DNA from: VRUE01 sp963704545
Lineage (GTDB): Bacteria; Actinomycetota; Thermoleophilia; Solirubrobacterales; 70-9
NCBI GenBank assembly: GCA_963704545.1
Contig: OY969915.1
Coordinates: 2,382,818 to 2,446,817, forward strand
DNA: 64,000 nucleotides
Reading direction: 5' to 3'
Positions 27,364 through 35,401 of this stretch are shown here, piece by piece. The position numbers and the translations under genes are program-made. The number at the start of each line of letters is the position of its first letter. The stretch's first letter is position 1. The notes under the pieces are model-generated. The model did not search any database and had not been told where the DNA came from. It worked only from the letters and a program-made list of their open reading frames with translations.

Positions 27364-28740
27364 ATGGAGACCGCCGCTCCGAACAGCGCCCTGCCGATCT
27401 CTTACGAGGAATTCAGCGAGTGGTTCGATGACCACACGGCGCGGTTCCTTCGCCCGGCGCTCTACGCCGCCCGAAAGGCGCTAAACGAACACCTCGACGA
27501 CGAGTTGCCCGAGCAGCAGAGGGTGCGAGTGGTGGTCGGGCAGGGGAGGACGAAGACCAAGGCCAGAACCTGGAAAAAGCTGAATGACAAGTATGCCGAC
27601 CAGGTCGAGGAGTTTGGGCGGATTCCGTCTGTCATCGACGATCTGGTTGGCCTGCGCATTGTCTGCACCAACCACTCGGATGTCGACCGTGTGGTCGACA
27701 TCATCGAGGGGATGCAGGAGTTCGTCGGGGACGGTGACCCCCCGATCCTCGCCGCCTTTCCGGATACGGCCAAGGACTGGCGCAAGACGGAGAAGCCGTC
27801 CGGCTACCGCGCCTACCACGTCAACCTGTGCACCTCGGTGCCGAAGGCAACCGAGTGGCACGTCGTCACCTGCGAGCTCCAGGTCCGCACCCTTCTCCAG
27901 GAGAGCTGGGGGGAGCTCACTCACGAGGACACCTACAAGCCGGGCGCCCGCGTACCACCACTGGTGAACACGCTGAGCCGCCGGATGGCCGACCTGATGG
28001 CGACGATCGACGACATCGCCGAGGACCTACGCTCCGAGCTCGACCGGCTCACCGAGAACTCCCTGCTGGAAGGGGAATCAGCGGAGACGCCCGGCACGAG
28101 CGTCGTCGGGCGGGAGGCCGCGGCGGACTTCCTGCGGGAGAGGGTCGGCGCGCTTAGACGGCCCACCCCCCTCGCGGCGCTGGCGTGGGAGCTGCAGCGT
28201 CAGTTCGGGCGCGAGATCACCGACGGCTGGTTCGGTTGCGGCAACTTCAAGAACCTGCTCAAGGAGGCCGTGCCGGACGCCAGGATCAGCGCCGATCCCC
28301 CGTCGTACCTGCTGCCGGCGGGCTTCGACGCGATCGCTCAGCCCGAGCGTCAGGCGGGGTTTCCGCGGATCATCACGCTCCTCAACGAGATCGACCGCAC
28401 CTTTCCCCTAATCGACAGCGCCCAGTGGCCGCGCCTGTTCGAATTTGTCGCCACCGCGACCGCGGAGCTGAAATGGGAGGGCGTTGTCGACGGACGCGTC
28501 ACCAACGAGGTCTCTCGCTTCGCCCGCGACCTCGCGCTCGACAACCAGATCCGGCTTGGCCGCGCACACATTCAGCACGTGGCCCGCACGCTCGCAATCG
28601 CCCAGGAGCTCACGCCCAACATGAGCAGCGAGGAGGTGTTCGACAAGTTCCTGGAACTCACGCTGCCGCGAGCGCGGACGCTGGGCCTTCCCCAGGAGGA
28701 CCTCGGCAAGTTGGAGGCCTGGCTAGCCGGAAAGGGCTGA
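27364..28740 (+). CDS. RelA/SpoT nucleotidyltransferase-domain protein with a LOTUS-like C-terminal region
   Basis: A 458-residue protein. The N-terminal half is a RelA/SpoT synthetase domain: a basic ATP-site segment (GRTKTKARTWKKL, 61-73), DDLVGLRIV with the metal-binding aspartate near 93, SGYRAYHVNL (146-155), and the catalytic E171 in ELQVRTLLQESWGELTHE. All key positions are kept, so pyrophosphate transfer to a nucleotide or to tRNA is possible. Residues about 268-321 (PLAALAWELQR... WFGCGNFKNLLKEAVPDARI) resemble an OST-HTH/LOTUS RNA-binding domain; this is a weaker call. There is no HD hydrolase domain, TGS or ACT, so it is not a housekeeping Rel. A tRNA-Pro lies about 100 bp downstream. 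Confidence 0.78.
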   Translation: METAAPNSALPISYEEFSEWFDDHTARFLRPALYAARKALNEHLDDELPEQQRVRVVVGQGRTKTKARTWKKLNDKYADQVEEFGRIPSVIDDLVGLRIVCTNHSDVDRVVDIIEGMQEFVGDGDPPILAAFPDTAKDWRKTEKPSGYRAYHVNLCTSVPKATEWHVVTCELQVRTLLQESWGELTHEDTYKPGARVPPLVNTLSRRMADLMATIDDIAEDLRSELDRLTENSLLEGESAETPGTSVVGREAAADFLRERVGALRRPTPLAALAWELQRQFGREITDGWFGCGNFKNLLKEAVPDARISADPPSYLLPAGFDAIAQPERQAGFPRIITLLNEIDRTFPLIDSAQWPRLFEFVATATAELKWEGVVDGRVTNEVSRFARDLALDNQIRLGRAHIQHVARTLAIAQELTPNMSSEEVFDKFLELTLPRARTLGLPQEDLGKLEAWLAGKG

Positions 28741-28796
28741 GACACCCGCCAACTGCTCATGTGATGCGCGGGGTGGGTGGGCCGTGGCTCCGCCAC

Positions 28797-28818
28797 TGCC
28801 ATGCCAGGCATGATGGCA
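28797..28818 (+). terminator. Hairpin after the RelA/SpoT-domain gene
   Basis: TGCCATGC and GCATGATGGCA form a short stem 57 bases after the stop codon. There is no clear T-run, so terminator activity is only likely. Confidence 0.4.
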
Positions 28819-28842
28819 AGGGGCTGGAACTTATTGTCTACA

Positions 28843-28916
28843 TCGGGGCGCCCGGATTTGAACCGGGGACCTCACCGACCCGAACGGTGCGCGCTACCAG
28901 GCTGCGCCACGCCCCG
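28843..28916 (-). tRNA. tRNA-Pro (anticodon CGG)
   Basis: A 74-nt cloverleaf on the minus strand. The 7-bp acceptor stem CGGGGCG/CGCCCCG, D-loop GCAGCCTGGTAGCGC, anticodon stem-loop CACCG-TTCGGGT-CGGTG with CGG as anticodon, and T-loop GGTTCAAATCC all fold. Discriminator base A. The CCA end is not encoded. The flanking segment carries no visible attachment-site duplication. Confidence 0.95.
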
Positions 28917-28948
28917 AGAGCGGCGATTATCCCAGACGGGGGACGGCG

Positions 28949-29698
28949 CTAGCGGACCGCCTCGATCGCGGCTTCGATCTGGGCGCGCGTCGGGCCGTCC
29001 TGGAGGGTGCGGGTGCCGGCGGGCCCACTGACGATCGCGGCCTGGCGGGTGCGGATGCCGAGATCGGTGCCGAGCTGGTTGTAGCCCTCCAGCCGCTGCG
29101 CGGCAGGGCTGTCGGTCTCGCGTTCGCGATCGAGCACCGGCTTCCACTCGGCCACGTCGAGTTCGCCGACCGAGGCGGCAAGGGAGGCCATGAACTCGTC
29201 GTCGATTCCGAAGCGCTCCGCTTCGTCCTGGTTGCGGAAGAAGAGGTAGGTGTACTGCCAGCCGTAGCCCAGCTCGGCCGCCGCCTCGGCTCCGAAGAAG
29301 CCGAGCTGAACCGGGTTCTGCGCGACCGAGTAGTGGCGCATCAGCAACTTGACCTCTCCCGGCCGGACATAGCGTTCGACCAGGCCGGGGATCGTCCCCA
29401 GGAAGTCCTCGCGGCAGCTGGAGCACTGGAGGTCGTTGAAGACCTGGATCGAGACCGGCGCGTCGGCGGAACCGAGCCGGTCCCCTTCCTGCGGGATCCC
29501 ACCGAAGGTGCCCTGGGCGTCGGCGATGCCGTCCACGCGGATCACGTCCGGGCCCGCCTCCCGGGTGGAGATGTCGACCAAGGCATACCCCACCGCCAGC
29601 AGGGCCAGGCTGAGGGCGAGGATCACCCAGATCCGGCCTCGGCGAGGTATCGGAACAGACGCCGGGGTCGCGTCGCGGTTCTCTGCGGCGGCCGGCAT
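28949..29698 (-). CDS. Membrane-anchored DsbA-like thiol oxidoreductase
   Basis: A 249-residue thioredoxin-fold protein outside the membrane, held by one N-terminal helix (residues 23-42). The active-site CSSC is C92-x2-C95 in NDLQCSSCRED, in the DsbA/thioredoxin_4 arrangement. A family of this type makes or shuffles disulfides in exported proteins. Start ATG 29698; an ATG 72 bases upstream (29770) is in frame but would place extra charged residues before the anchor. It lies just 3' to the tRNA on the same strand. Confidence 0.83.
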   Translation of the reverse strand: MPAAAENRDATPASVPIPRRGRIWVILALSLALLAVGYALVDISTREAGPDVIRVDGIADAQGTFGGIPQEGDRLGSADAPVSIQVFNDLQCSSCREDFLGTIPGLVERYVRPGEVKLLMRHYSVAQNPVQLGFFGAEAAAELGYGWQYTYLFFRNQDEAERFGIDDEFMASLAASVGELDVAEWKPVLDRERETDSPAAQRLEGYNQLGTDLGIRTRQAAIVSGPAGTRTLQDGPTRAQIEAAIEAVR

Positions 29699-29820
29699 AT
29701 GGCCATTATCGCGCCTGGGGCTCGCGGCCGAATCTCGCGCCGGCGAAAGGGCATTTGACACCGTCGGCACGAGGGGTAGATTCCTAGCTACCTGGTTCTC
29801 AACGACAAGGGAGGTCCGCC

Positions 29821-30006
29821 GTGGCCAATCACCTCACCCCGTCCGAGCTTGCCGAGGAGCTTCACATGAAGCGTCAGGAGGTGATCGGCAGGTGCATGCA
29901 GCTGGGGGTTCCCATCTTCCACGGCCGCATCGACAAGACCCTCTTCCAGAGTTCGCTGCGTCACCTGGACGCCACCAGCGCTCAGCGGGGGGCTCGCACC
30001 ACGTAG
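29821..30006 (+). CDS. Small protein with IF2 N-domain-like helix-turn-helix
   Basis: A 61-residue soluble protein with GTG start at 29821 and the GGGAGG-type Shine-Dalgarno AAGGGAGG nine bases before. SELAEELHMKRQEVIGRCMQLGVPIFHGRIDK follows the pattern of the small N-terminal domain of initiation factor IF2 (LAKELGVSSKEL...LGI), suggesting a nucleic-acid-binding mini-domain. I cannot assign a function. The next gene, 23 bases later, is an acyl-CoA synthetase. Confidence 0.72.
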   Translation: MANHLTPSELAEELHMKRQEVIGRCMQLGVPIFHGRIDKTLFQSSLRHLDATSAQRGARTT

Positions 30007-30029
30007 TGCTCAACTAGACTTCTCCCCGC

Positions 30030-31811
30030 ATGGAGCGGGGAACCAAATCGGCCACGCTTGCGGATCTGCTGCCGCTTTCCGCAAGGCTCTACGGCAGCGC
30101 CCCGGCGATCTGCTTCAAGCAGGACGACGAGTGGGTCAAGCGCAGCTATGACGACGTCCAGGAGACCGTCCGCTCGCTTTCGCTCGGCCTGATCGACCTC
30201 GGCGTCGCCAAGGGCGACAAGGTCTCGATCCTGGCCAACACCCGTCCCGAGTGGACCTACGTCGACTTCGCCGCGCTCTCCGCAGGCGCCGTCGTCGTCC
30301 CGATCTACCAGACCAACTCGCCGGAGGAGTGCCAGTACGTGCTGGAGAACTCCGACGCGAAGGTCGTCGTGGTCGAGGACGAGGAGCAGATGGAGAAGAT
30401 CCGGGAGGTCCGCGGTCGCCTTCCCCTGCTCGAGCACGTCGTGCGCATGACCGGCTCCAGCGACGACGCGATCTCGCTCGAGGACCTGGCCACCCGCGGT
30501 GCATCTCACGAGGCCGCCGAGTGGGAGGCGCGCTGGAAGTCGGTCACGCCGGAGGACATCTGCACCTTCATCTACACGTCGGGCACGACCGGCCCCCCCA
30601 AGGGCTGCATCATCAGCCACGGCAACTACCGCGCGATGCTGGACATGGTCCAGGAGAACAGCGTCATCGAGGGCGAGGACGTCACCTACCTCTACCTCCC
30701 CCTCGCCCACTCCTTCGCCCTGCTGATCCAGCTCGGCAGCTTCGACCTCGGCGCGACGCTCGCCTACTGGGAGCGCGACCCGCTGAAGATCCTGTCCAAC
30801 CTGGCCGAGCTGAAGCCGACCTACTTCCCCTCGGTGCCGAGGATCTTCGAGAAGATCTACACCGCGGCGACCAGCGGCATCGAGAAAGAGGGCGGCCTCA
30901 AAAAGGCGATCTTCAACTGGGCGATCGCGACCGGCAAGAAGGTTCGCGCGCTCGAGCGCGACGGCCGCGAGCCCGGCTTTCTGCTGCGCAAGCAGTACGA
31001 GTTCGCCGACGACAAGGTTCTCTCCAGGATCCGCGGCCTCTTCGGCGGCAGCCTGCGGCTCGCCGTCTCCGGCGCGGCGCCGATCAACCCCGAGATCCTC
31101 CGCTTCTTCGACGCCGCCGGAGTGCTCGTGCTGGAGGGCTGGGGGATGACCGAGACCTCCACCGCGGCGACGATCTCCACCCCCGAGGACTTCAAGATCG
31201 GCACGATCGGCAAACCGTTCCCCGGCTGCGAGGTGAGGATCGCCGAGGACGGCGAGATCCTGGTCAAGGGCCCCAACGTCTTCCAGGGCTACTACAAGAA
31301 CGAGGAGGCCACCCGCGAGACGATCGTCGACGGCTGGCTGCACACCGGCGACATCGGCGAGGTCGACGACGAGGGCTTCATCACGATCACCGGCCGCAAG
31401 AAGGACATCATCATCACCGCCGGCGGCAAGAACATCACCCCGGCCAATCTCGAGAACGAGATCAAGCAGCACGCGCTGGTCTCCCAGTGCGTCGTCGTCG
31501 GCGACCGTAAGCCCTATCTCGTCGCCCTCGTCACCCTCGACCCCGAAGAAGCGGTCGCCTACGCCAAGGAGCACGGCCTGCCCGAGGACCCCGAGCAACT
31601 GGCGGCCAACGCCGACGTGCGCCAGGCGATCGAAGACCACGTGGCGAAGATCAACGAGAAGTTCGCCCGGGTCGAGCAGGTGAAGAAGATCGCGATCCTG
31701 CCCAGGGACCTGTCGCAGGAAGGCGGCGAGCTGACACCGACGCTGAAGGTCAAGCGGGCGGTCGTCGCCGCCAAGCACGAGCGCGAGATCGAGCAGCTCT
31801 ACGCGAGCTAG
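30030..31811 (+). CDS. Long-chain fatty-acid-CoA ligase (AMP-forming, FadD15-like)
   Basis: A 593-residue cytosolic or peripheral acyl-CoA synthetase that adenylates a fatty acid and transfers it to CoA. P-loop YTSGTTGPPKG (about residues 184-194), GYGMTE-equivalent EGWGMTETS (about 370) and GWLHTGDIGEVDDEGF with ITGRKKDIIITAGGKN (about 433-470) are the ANL-family A5, A7 and A8 motifs. Length and sequence style match the FadD15/bubblegum group for very long chains. It ends four bases before the region holding repeats E1 and E2. Confidence 0.93.
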   Translation: MERGTKSATLADLLPLSARLYGSAPAICFKQDDEWVKRSYDDVQETVRSLSLGLIDLGVAKGDKVSILANTRPEWTYVDFAALSAGAVVVPIYQTNSPEECQYVLENSDAKVVVVEDEEQMEKIREVRGRLPLLEHVVRMTGSSDDAISLEDLATRGASHEAAEWEARWKSVTPEDICTFIYTSGTTGPPKGCIISHGNYRAMLDMVQENSVIEGEDVTYLYLPLAHSFALLIQLGSFDLGATLAYWERDPLKILSNLAELKPTYFPSVPRIFEKIYTAATSGIEKEGGLKKAIFNWAIATGKKVRALERDGREPGFLLRKQYEFADDKVLSRIRGLFGGSLRLAVSGAAPINPEILRFFDAAGVLVLEGWGMTETSTAATISTPEDFKIGTIGKPFPGCEVRIAEDGEILVKGPNVFQGYYKNEEATRETIVDGWLHTGDIGEVDDEGFITITGRKKDIIITAGGKNITPANLENEIKQHALVSQCVVVGDRKPYLVALVTLDPEEAVAYAKEHGLPEDPEQLAANADVRQAIEDHVAKINEKFARVEQVKKIAILPRDLSQEGGELTPTLKVKRAVVAAKHEREIEQLYAS

Positions 31812-31823
31812 TGGTTGTCCAGA

Positions 31824-31974
31824 GGGATCGGGCGGTCCTCTGTGTGAATTGATGTCGCACGCGCCCGCTTTGCGGGCGCTTAGCGACAGTCGAAGAGCGC
31901 GGCTTCGCCGCGCCTAGAACCACGAGTGCAGCGGCCGCCTGCGGCGACATTCACACAGAGGACCGCCCGATCCC
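31824..31974 (+). repeat. Hairpin repeat E1 (family E)
   Basis: Perfect 26-bp outer arms (31824-31849 and 31949-31974) enclose 99 nt with several inner hairpins (around TTTGCG, GGCTTCGCC and CCGCCTGCGGCG). E2 has the same inner sequence but inverted orientation and different outer arms; inner stems show paired changes that keep pairing. It is 3' of the acyl-CoA synthetase. Confidence 0.9.
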
Positions 31975-32080
31975 TTCCCACGAACGCCAGCTCCGACTCC
32001 AAGCTTGGCGAGGGCCATCTCGGAAGCTTGAGGTAGGCCCCTGCTGCGACCAGCTCGGCTTCCTACGCTCCGAGCTGCAT

Positions 32081-32231
32081 GGAGGGCCGGTGCCCCTTTC
32101 TGGGAATGTCGCCGAAGGCGGCCGCTGCACTCGTGGTTCTCAGCGCGGGCGTAGCCCGCGCTCTCAGATTGTCGCTAAGCGCGCAAAGCGCGCGTGCGAC
32201 ATCAATTCCCAGAAAGGGGCGCCGGCCCTCC
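32081..32231 (-). repeat. Hairpin repeat E2 (family E, inverted relative to E1)
   Basis: 27-nt arms with one mismatch (32081-32107 and 32205-32231) around a 97-nt core equal to E1 read on the other strand. It lies 3' of the patatin gene, so each copy follows its own gene in the same orientation relative to transcription. The 106 bp between the two copies holds nothing I can recognise. Confidence 0.9.
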
Positions 32232-32243
32232 CTCCACCTGGGG

Positions 32244-33497
32244 CTAGGACGCCTCGCCGGACTGGCGCAGGAGGGCCGAGGTGGTCTGCTCCAGGACGCG
32301 CCGCCAGGCCGACAGCTGCTCGGGCTCCTCTTCGGCCGCCCGCTCGACGACGCGGCGGACGCGGCGCTCGGAGATCTCCAGGCCGTGGCGCTCGGCGATC
32401 TCTTTGTAGCGGTCGTAGTCCTTGGCCAGCGTCGCGGTCACCGATTCGAAGCCGTGGCGGGCGATCTTCAGCCGCCGCGAGTAGTCCATGATCGGCGTGC
32501 CGAACATCAGCTCGTCGTTGGGCTCGGGCTCGACCAGGATGATGTCGACGCCCGGATAGCGCTCCTGCCACATCTCGACCGCCTGGTGGAGGCGGGCATG
32601 CGCGATCAGCCGGAAGGTCTGGTTGGCGATCGCCGGCAGGCCCATGTCCGAGACCCGCCGCACGCGCGTTCCGAACACGGTCGGGATCGTCTTCTCGAAG
32701 TCGTTGACGAACGGGACGAGCGGGTTCACGACGACGATGAACTTGGCCCCCTTTTCGACGGCGATGTCGACGTTCGTGGTCGAGCGGATGCCGCCGTCGA
32801 CCATCTGGCGGCCCTTCAGGTCGACGGGCTTGTAGACGATCGGCAGTGCGGTCGAGCACTGGATCGCCTTGGAGATCGGCACGTCGTTCCAGCCCTCCTC
32901 GCCGAAGACGATGCGCTCGCAGGTGTCGAGGTCCGTGGCCGTCAGGTAGAGCTCTTTGTCGAGCAGGCGGAAGTCGTCGAGCCGGCCGTCTTCGGAGAGC
33001 GCGCCTTCGACGTAGTCGGCGACGCCGCCGTTGGAGTAGAAGCCGGTCGGCAGCGCCTCCGCCAACCCGACGCCGATGTCGATCGCCGAGAAGTCCCCCA
33101 TTCGCACGAGGCTGCGCATCAGCTCCAGGGTGCGCAGCGGCAGCATCGCGGCCTTCTGCGCAAAGCCCAGGTAGTTGGGTTTGAGCACCCGGTCGAGGTT
33201 GAGGTCCTCCAGCTCGGAGGGGATGCGCCGGTTGATCACCTGCATCATCTCGTCGGGGGTGACGCCGTTTGCGAGCATCCCCGCCACGAACGATCCGGCG
33301 CTGGTGCCGACGTAGACATCGAAGTTGTTGATCGTGCTGTTGACCGCGAGCAGGTCGAGGGCGCGCAGGGCGCCGATCTCGTAGACGCCCCCGGTGAAGC
33401 CACCACCGCCTAGGACCAGGGCCGTCTTCGATGGGCGTTTGCGGGAGCGGCGCCGTCGCGGCTGCGACTCTATGTCCACAACTTTGCCCATAAACAT
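32244..33497 (-). CDS. Patatin-like phospholipase
   Basis: A 417-residue lipid acyl hydrolase with the Ser-Asp dyad of the patatin fold. The oxyanion loop is LGGGGFTGGVYE (about residues 29-40), the nucleophile elbow GTSAGS places S66 as nucleophile, and the aspartate is in VDGGI near residue 220. No signal peptide, so it probably acts in the cytoplasm or at the inner membrane. The C-terminal 100 residues are charged. Only 15 bases separate its start from that of the divergent PBP4 gene, so the two promoters must overlap the coding starts. Confidence 0.9.
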   Translation of the reverse strand: MFMGKVVDIESQPRRRRSRKRPSKTALVLGGGGFTGGVYEIGALRALDLLAVNSTINNFDVYVGTSAGSFVAGMLANGVTPDEMMQVINRRIPSELEDLNLDRVLKPNYLGFAQKAAMLPLRTLELMRSLVRMGDFSAIDIGVGLAEALPTGFYSNGGVADYVEGALSEDGRLDDFRLLDKELYLTATDLDTCERIVFGEEGWNDVPISKAIQCSTALPIVYKPVDLKGRQMVDGGIRSTTNVDIAVEKGAKFIVVVNPLVPFVNDFEKTIPTVFGTRVRRVSDMGLPAIANQTFRLIAHARLHQAVEMWQERYPGVDIILVEPEPNDELMFGTPIMDYSRRLKIARHGFESVTATLAKDYDRYKEIAERHGLEISERRVRRVVERAAEEEPEQLSAWRRVLEQTTSALLRQSGEAS

Positions 33498-33512
33498 GCA
33501 TTATCCCACTCA

Positions 33513-34766
33513 GTGAGGCGAACCCCGGCATTTCTTGCCGCGATTTGCGGTCTCCTGGCCGTCTTTCTCGTTGCGGCAGCCGCGCAGGCGGGGGCCGCGG
33601 AACTGCGCTGCTCGGCTCTACAGGCCCGGCTCGTGCGCGGCGGAGGCGCAGCCAGCGGGCTCTTCGTCATCGACGGCGAAACCGGCCGGCCCCTGTGCGC
33701 CCGTGCGGCCAAGCGCCGGCGGCCGCTCGCCTCGAACATGAAGCTGTTCACCACGGCCACCGCCCTCGGGCGCTTCGGGGCGCAGGCACGTCTCTCCACC
33801 CGGGTCCTCGGCGAAGGGGAGATCGACGCGAACGGCGTTCTGCACGGCAACCTCTACCTGAGGGGCGGCGGCGACCCGGCCCTGGGCACACCCGGGTTCT
33901 ACGGCCGATTCCTAGGCGGGCTGGGTACGAACCTCTTCGCGCTCCAGCGGCAGCTGCACCAGGCGGGCCTACGCGCCGTCACCGGTCGCCTCTACGCCGA
34001 CGACACCGTCTTCGACCGGCTCCGGGGGGTCGCGGACTCCGGCTACGGGGTCAGCTCCTACATCGGCCCCCTCTCCGGGCTTTCTCTCAACTCCGGCTAC
34101 AGCAGCTCCAGCGGCGCCAGTTTCGCCTCGGACCCGGCCAAGGTTGCGGCCCGCAAGCTTGCCCGGGCACTACACGGGGCCGGCGTTCGCGTCCCGACCG
34201 CGGTCGCCCTGAAAGCCGCGCCGGACAGCGCCGAGACCCTGGCGGTCGTCCACTCGCCGAGCATCGAGCTGCTCGCCGAGGCCACGAACGTGCCCTCGAA
34301 CAACTTCTTCGCCGAGATGCTGATGAAGGGGATCGGCGCCCGCTTCGGCGGGGCGGGCAGCACCGCTGGCGGAGCAGCGGTGGTCGAGAGCTTCGCCCGC
34401 GATCGCGGGGCTGCCCTGCGCGCGGTCGACGGCTCGGGCCTCACCCGCTCCAACGCCGCCTCGCCCGCGGCCGTCGTTCGCTTCCTGCGCGCGGTCCACG
34501 ACGAGGAGATCGGCGACGACTTCGTCCAGTCTCTTGCCCTCACCGGCCGTGAGGGCACGGTCGCCGACCGCATGCACGGCACCGCCGCCTTCGGCCGCTG
34601 CCGGACCAAGACCGGCACCCTGACCGGGGTCAGCAACCTCTCCGGCTACTGCTTCAACCGCAGCGGCAACCTGGCGATCTTCTCGATCCTGATGGGAAGC
34701 GTCCGCGACCTCGGCCTCGCCCACCTGGAACAGGACCAAATCGCCGCCGAAATCGCCTCCTACTGA
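33513..34766 (+). CDS. dacB: D-alanyl-D-alanine carboxypeptidase/endopeptidase (PBP4/DacB family)
   Basis: A 417-residue exported peptidoglycan hydrolase of the class C penicillin-binding type. A signal peptide (about residues 1-29, LAAICGLLAVFLVAAAAQAGA) leads to the active-site motifs SNMK (S74, K77), S262-N-N and K366-TG (RTKTGTL). Length matches DacB forms of actinobacteria. Start GTG 33513. It overlaps the convergent small-ORF gene at 34760 by seven bases. Confidence 0.92.
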   Translation: MRRTPAFLAAICGLLAVFLVAAAAQAGAAELRCSALQARLVRGGGAASGLFVIDGETGRPLCARAAKRRRPLASNMKLFTTATALGRFGAQARLSTRVLGEGEIDANGVLHGNLYLRGGGDPALGTPGFYGRFLGGLGTNLFALQRQLHQAGLRAVTGRLYADDTVFDRLRGVADSGYGVSSYIGPLSGLSLNSGYSSSSGASFASDPAKVAARKLARALHGAGVRVPTAVALKAAPDSAETLAVVHSPSIELLAEATNVPSNNFFAEMLMKGIGARFGGAGSTAGGAAVVESFARDRGAALRAVDGSGLTRSNAASPAAVVRFLRAVHDEEIGDDFVQSLALTGREGTVADRMHGTAAFGRCRTKTGTLTGVSNLSGYCFNRSGNLAIFSILMGSVRDLGLAHLEQDQIAAEIASY

Positions 34767-34981
34767 GAGCGGTTTTCTTCTCGACGCGTCGCCCGCTCGT
34801 CAAGGACGACGTAGACGGCACCGCCGACGAAGAATCCGATCAACCCAATCACCTGGATGACAGCGTCGCTCGAATCCTTGAACAGGAACACACCGGCACC
34901 CATAATCGCAGTGCCGACTGCTGCGCCGATATTTGCGTATCGAATTCCGCTCACAGTCGGGCTTCCAATTGACGCAGACAA
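34760..34981 (-). CDS. Small two-helix membrane protein (unknown)
   Basis: A 73-residue protein with two hydrophobic segments (about residues 14-33 and 39-59) and a charged C-terminus (DERATRREENRSQ). It is not recognised. Base composition is lower in G/C than in the neighbouring genes. A second small two-helix gene lies upstream on the same strand. Together they could be recently gained, phage-like or toxin-like genes, but no partner gene indicates a system. Confidence 0.55.
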   Translation of the reverse strand: MSASIGSPTVSGIRYANIGAAVGTAIMGAGVFLFKDSSDAVIQVIGLIGFFVGGAVYVVLDERATRREENRSQ

Positions 34982-34990
34982 CTCATTTCA

Positions 34991-35212
34991 TCAACCATAG
35001 CGTAGAACCAAGTCGCAGATCGCCGCAACCGCACCGAGAATGCCGCCCAGGTAGCCGTCGGTAAGCGCGCGGCGCTCGATACGGTGCCTCGGCCATCCTG
35101 TCGCAAGCCTGCCAGCACCGAACGCGACGCTGCCGAGAACGACGCCTGCGCCGACAGAAGCGGCGGCCGTCTCGAGCACTGTCGTCAGCGGACCAATCTG
35201 AGCAAGCACCAT
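34991..35212 (-). CDS. Small two-helix membrane protein (unknown)
   Basis: A 73-residue protein with hydrophobic segments at about residues 10-35 and 54-71 separated by a basic loop (GWPRHRIERRA). It is not recognised. It precedes the other small membrane gene with a nine-base gap and is divergent from surE across repeat D1. Like its neighbour, it has weaker G/C bias than the genome around it. Confidence 0.5.
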   Translation of the reverse strand: MVLAQIGPLTTVLETAAASVGAGVVLGSVAFGAGRLATGWPRHRIERRALTDGYLGGILGAVAAICDLVLRYG

Positions 35213-35287
35213 GCAACGACCCTGCCAGAGGTCAATTCACGCGTGGCGCACAGAATGTGCCGCGAGAGTGCAAATTTTGCGTCCCGT

Positions 35288-35386
35288 GGCGTCAGGGCGG
35301 GGCACCACTCGGACTGGCGGATACTCAAAATCGCGAGCTAATTAGCTCGCGATTTGTCAGGCCGAGTGGTGCCCCGCCCTGACGCC
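35288..35386 (+). repeat. Hairpin repeat D1 (family D)
   Basis: Perfect 25-bp outer arms (35288-35312 and 35362-35386) around a core with GGCGGATACTCAAAATCGCG, a CTAATTAG centre and CGCGATTTGTCAGG. It lies in the gap between divergent genes, ending 16 bases before surE, which is unusual for a terminator-like hairpin. Confidence 0.9.
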
Positions 35387-35401
35387 TAGAATCGACAGTC
35401 G

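Noticed and set aside
31975..32080. Short ORF between E1 and E2
   Set aside because: No start with a ribosome-binding site and no coding bias.
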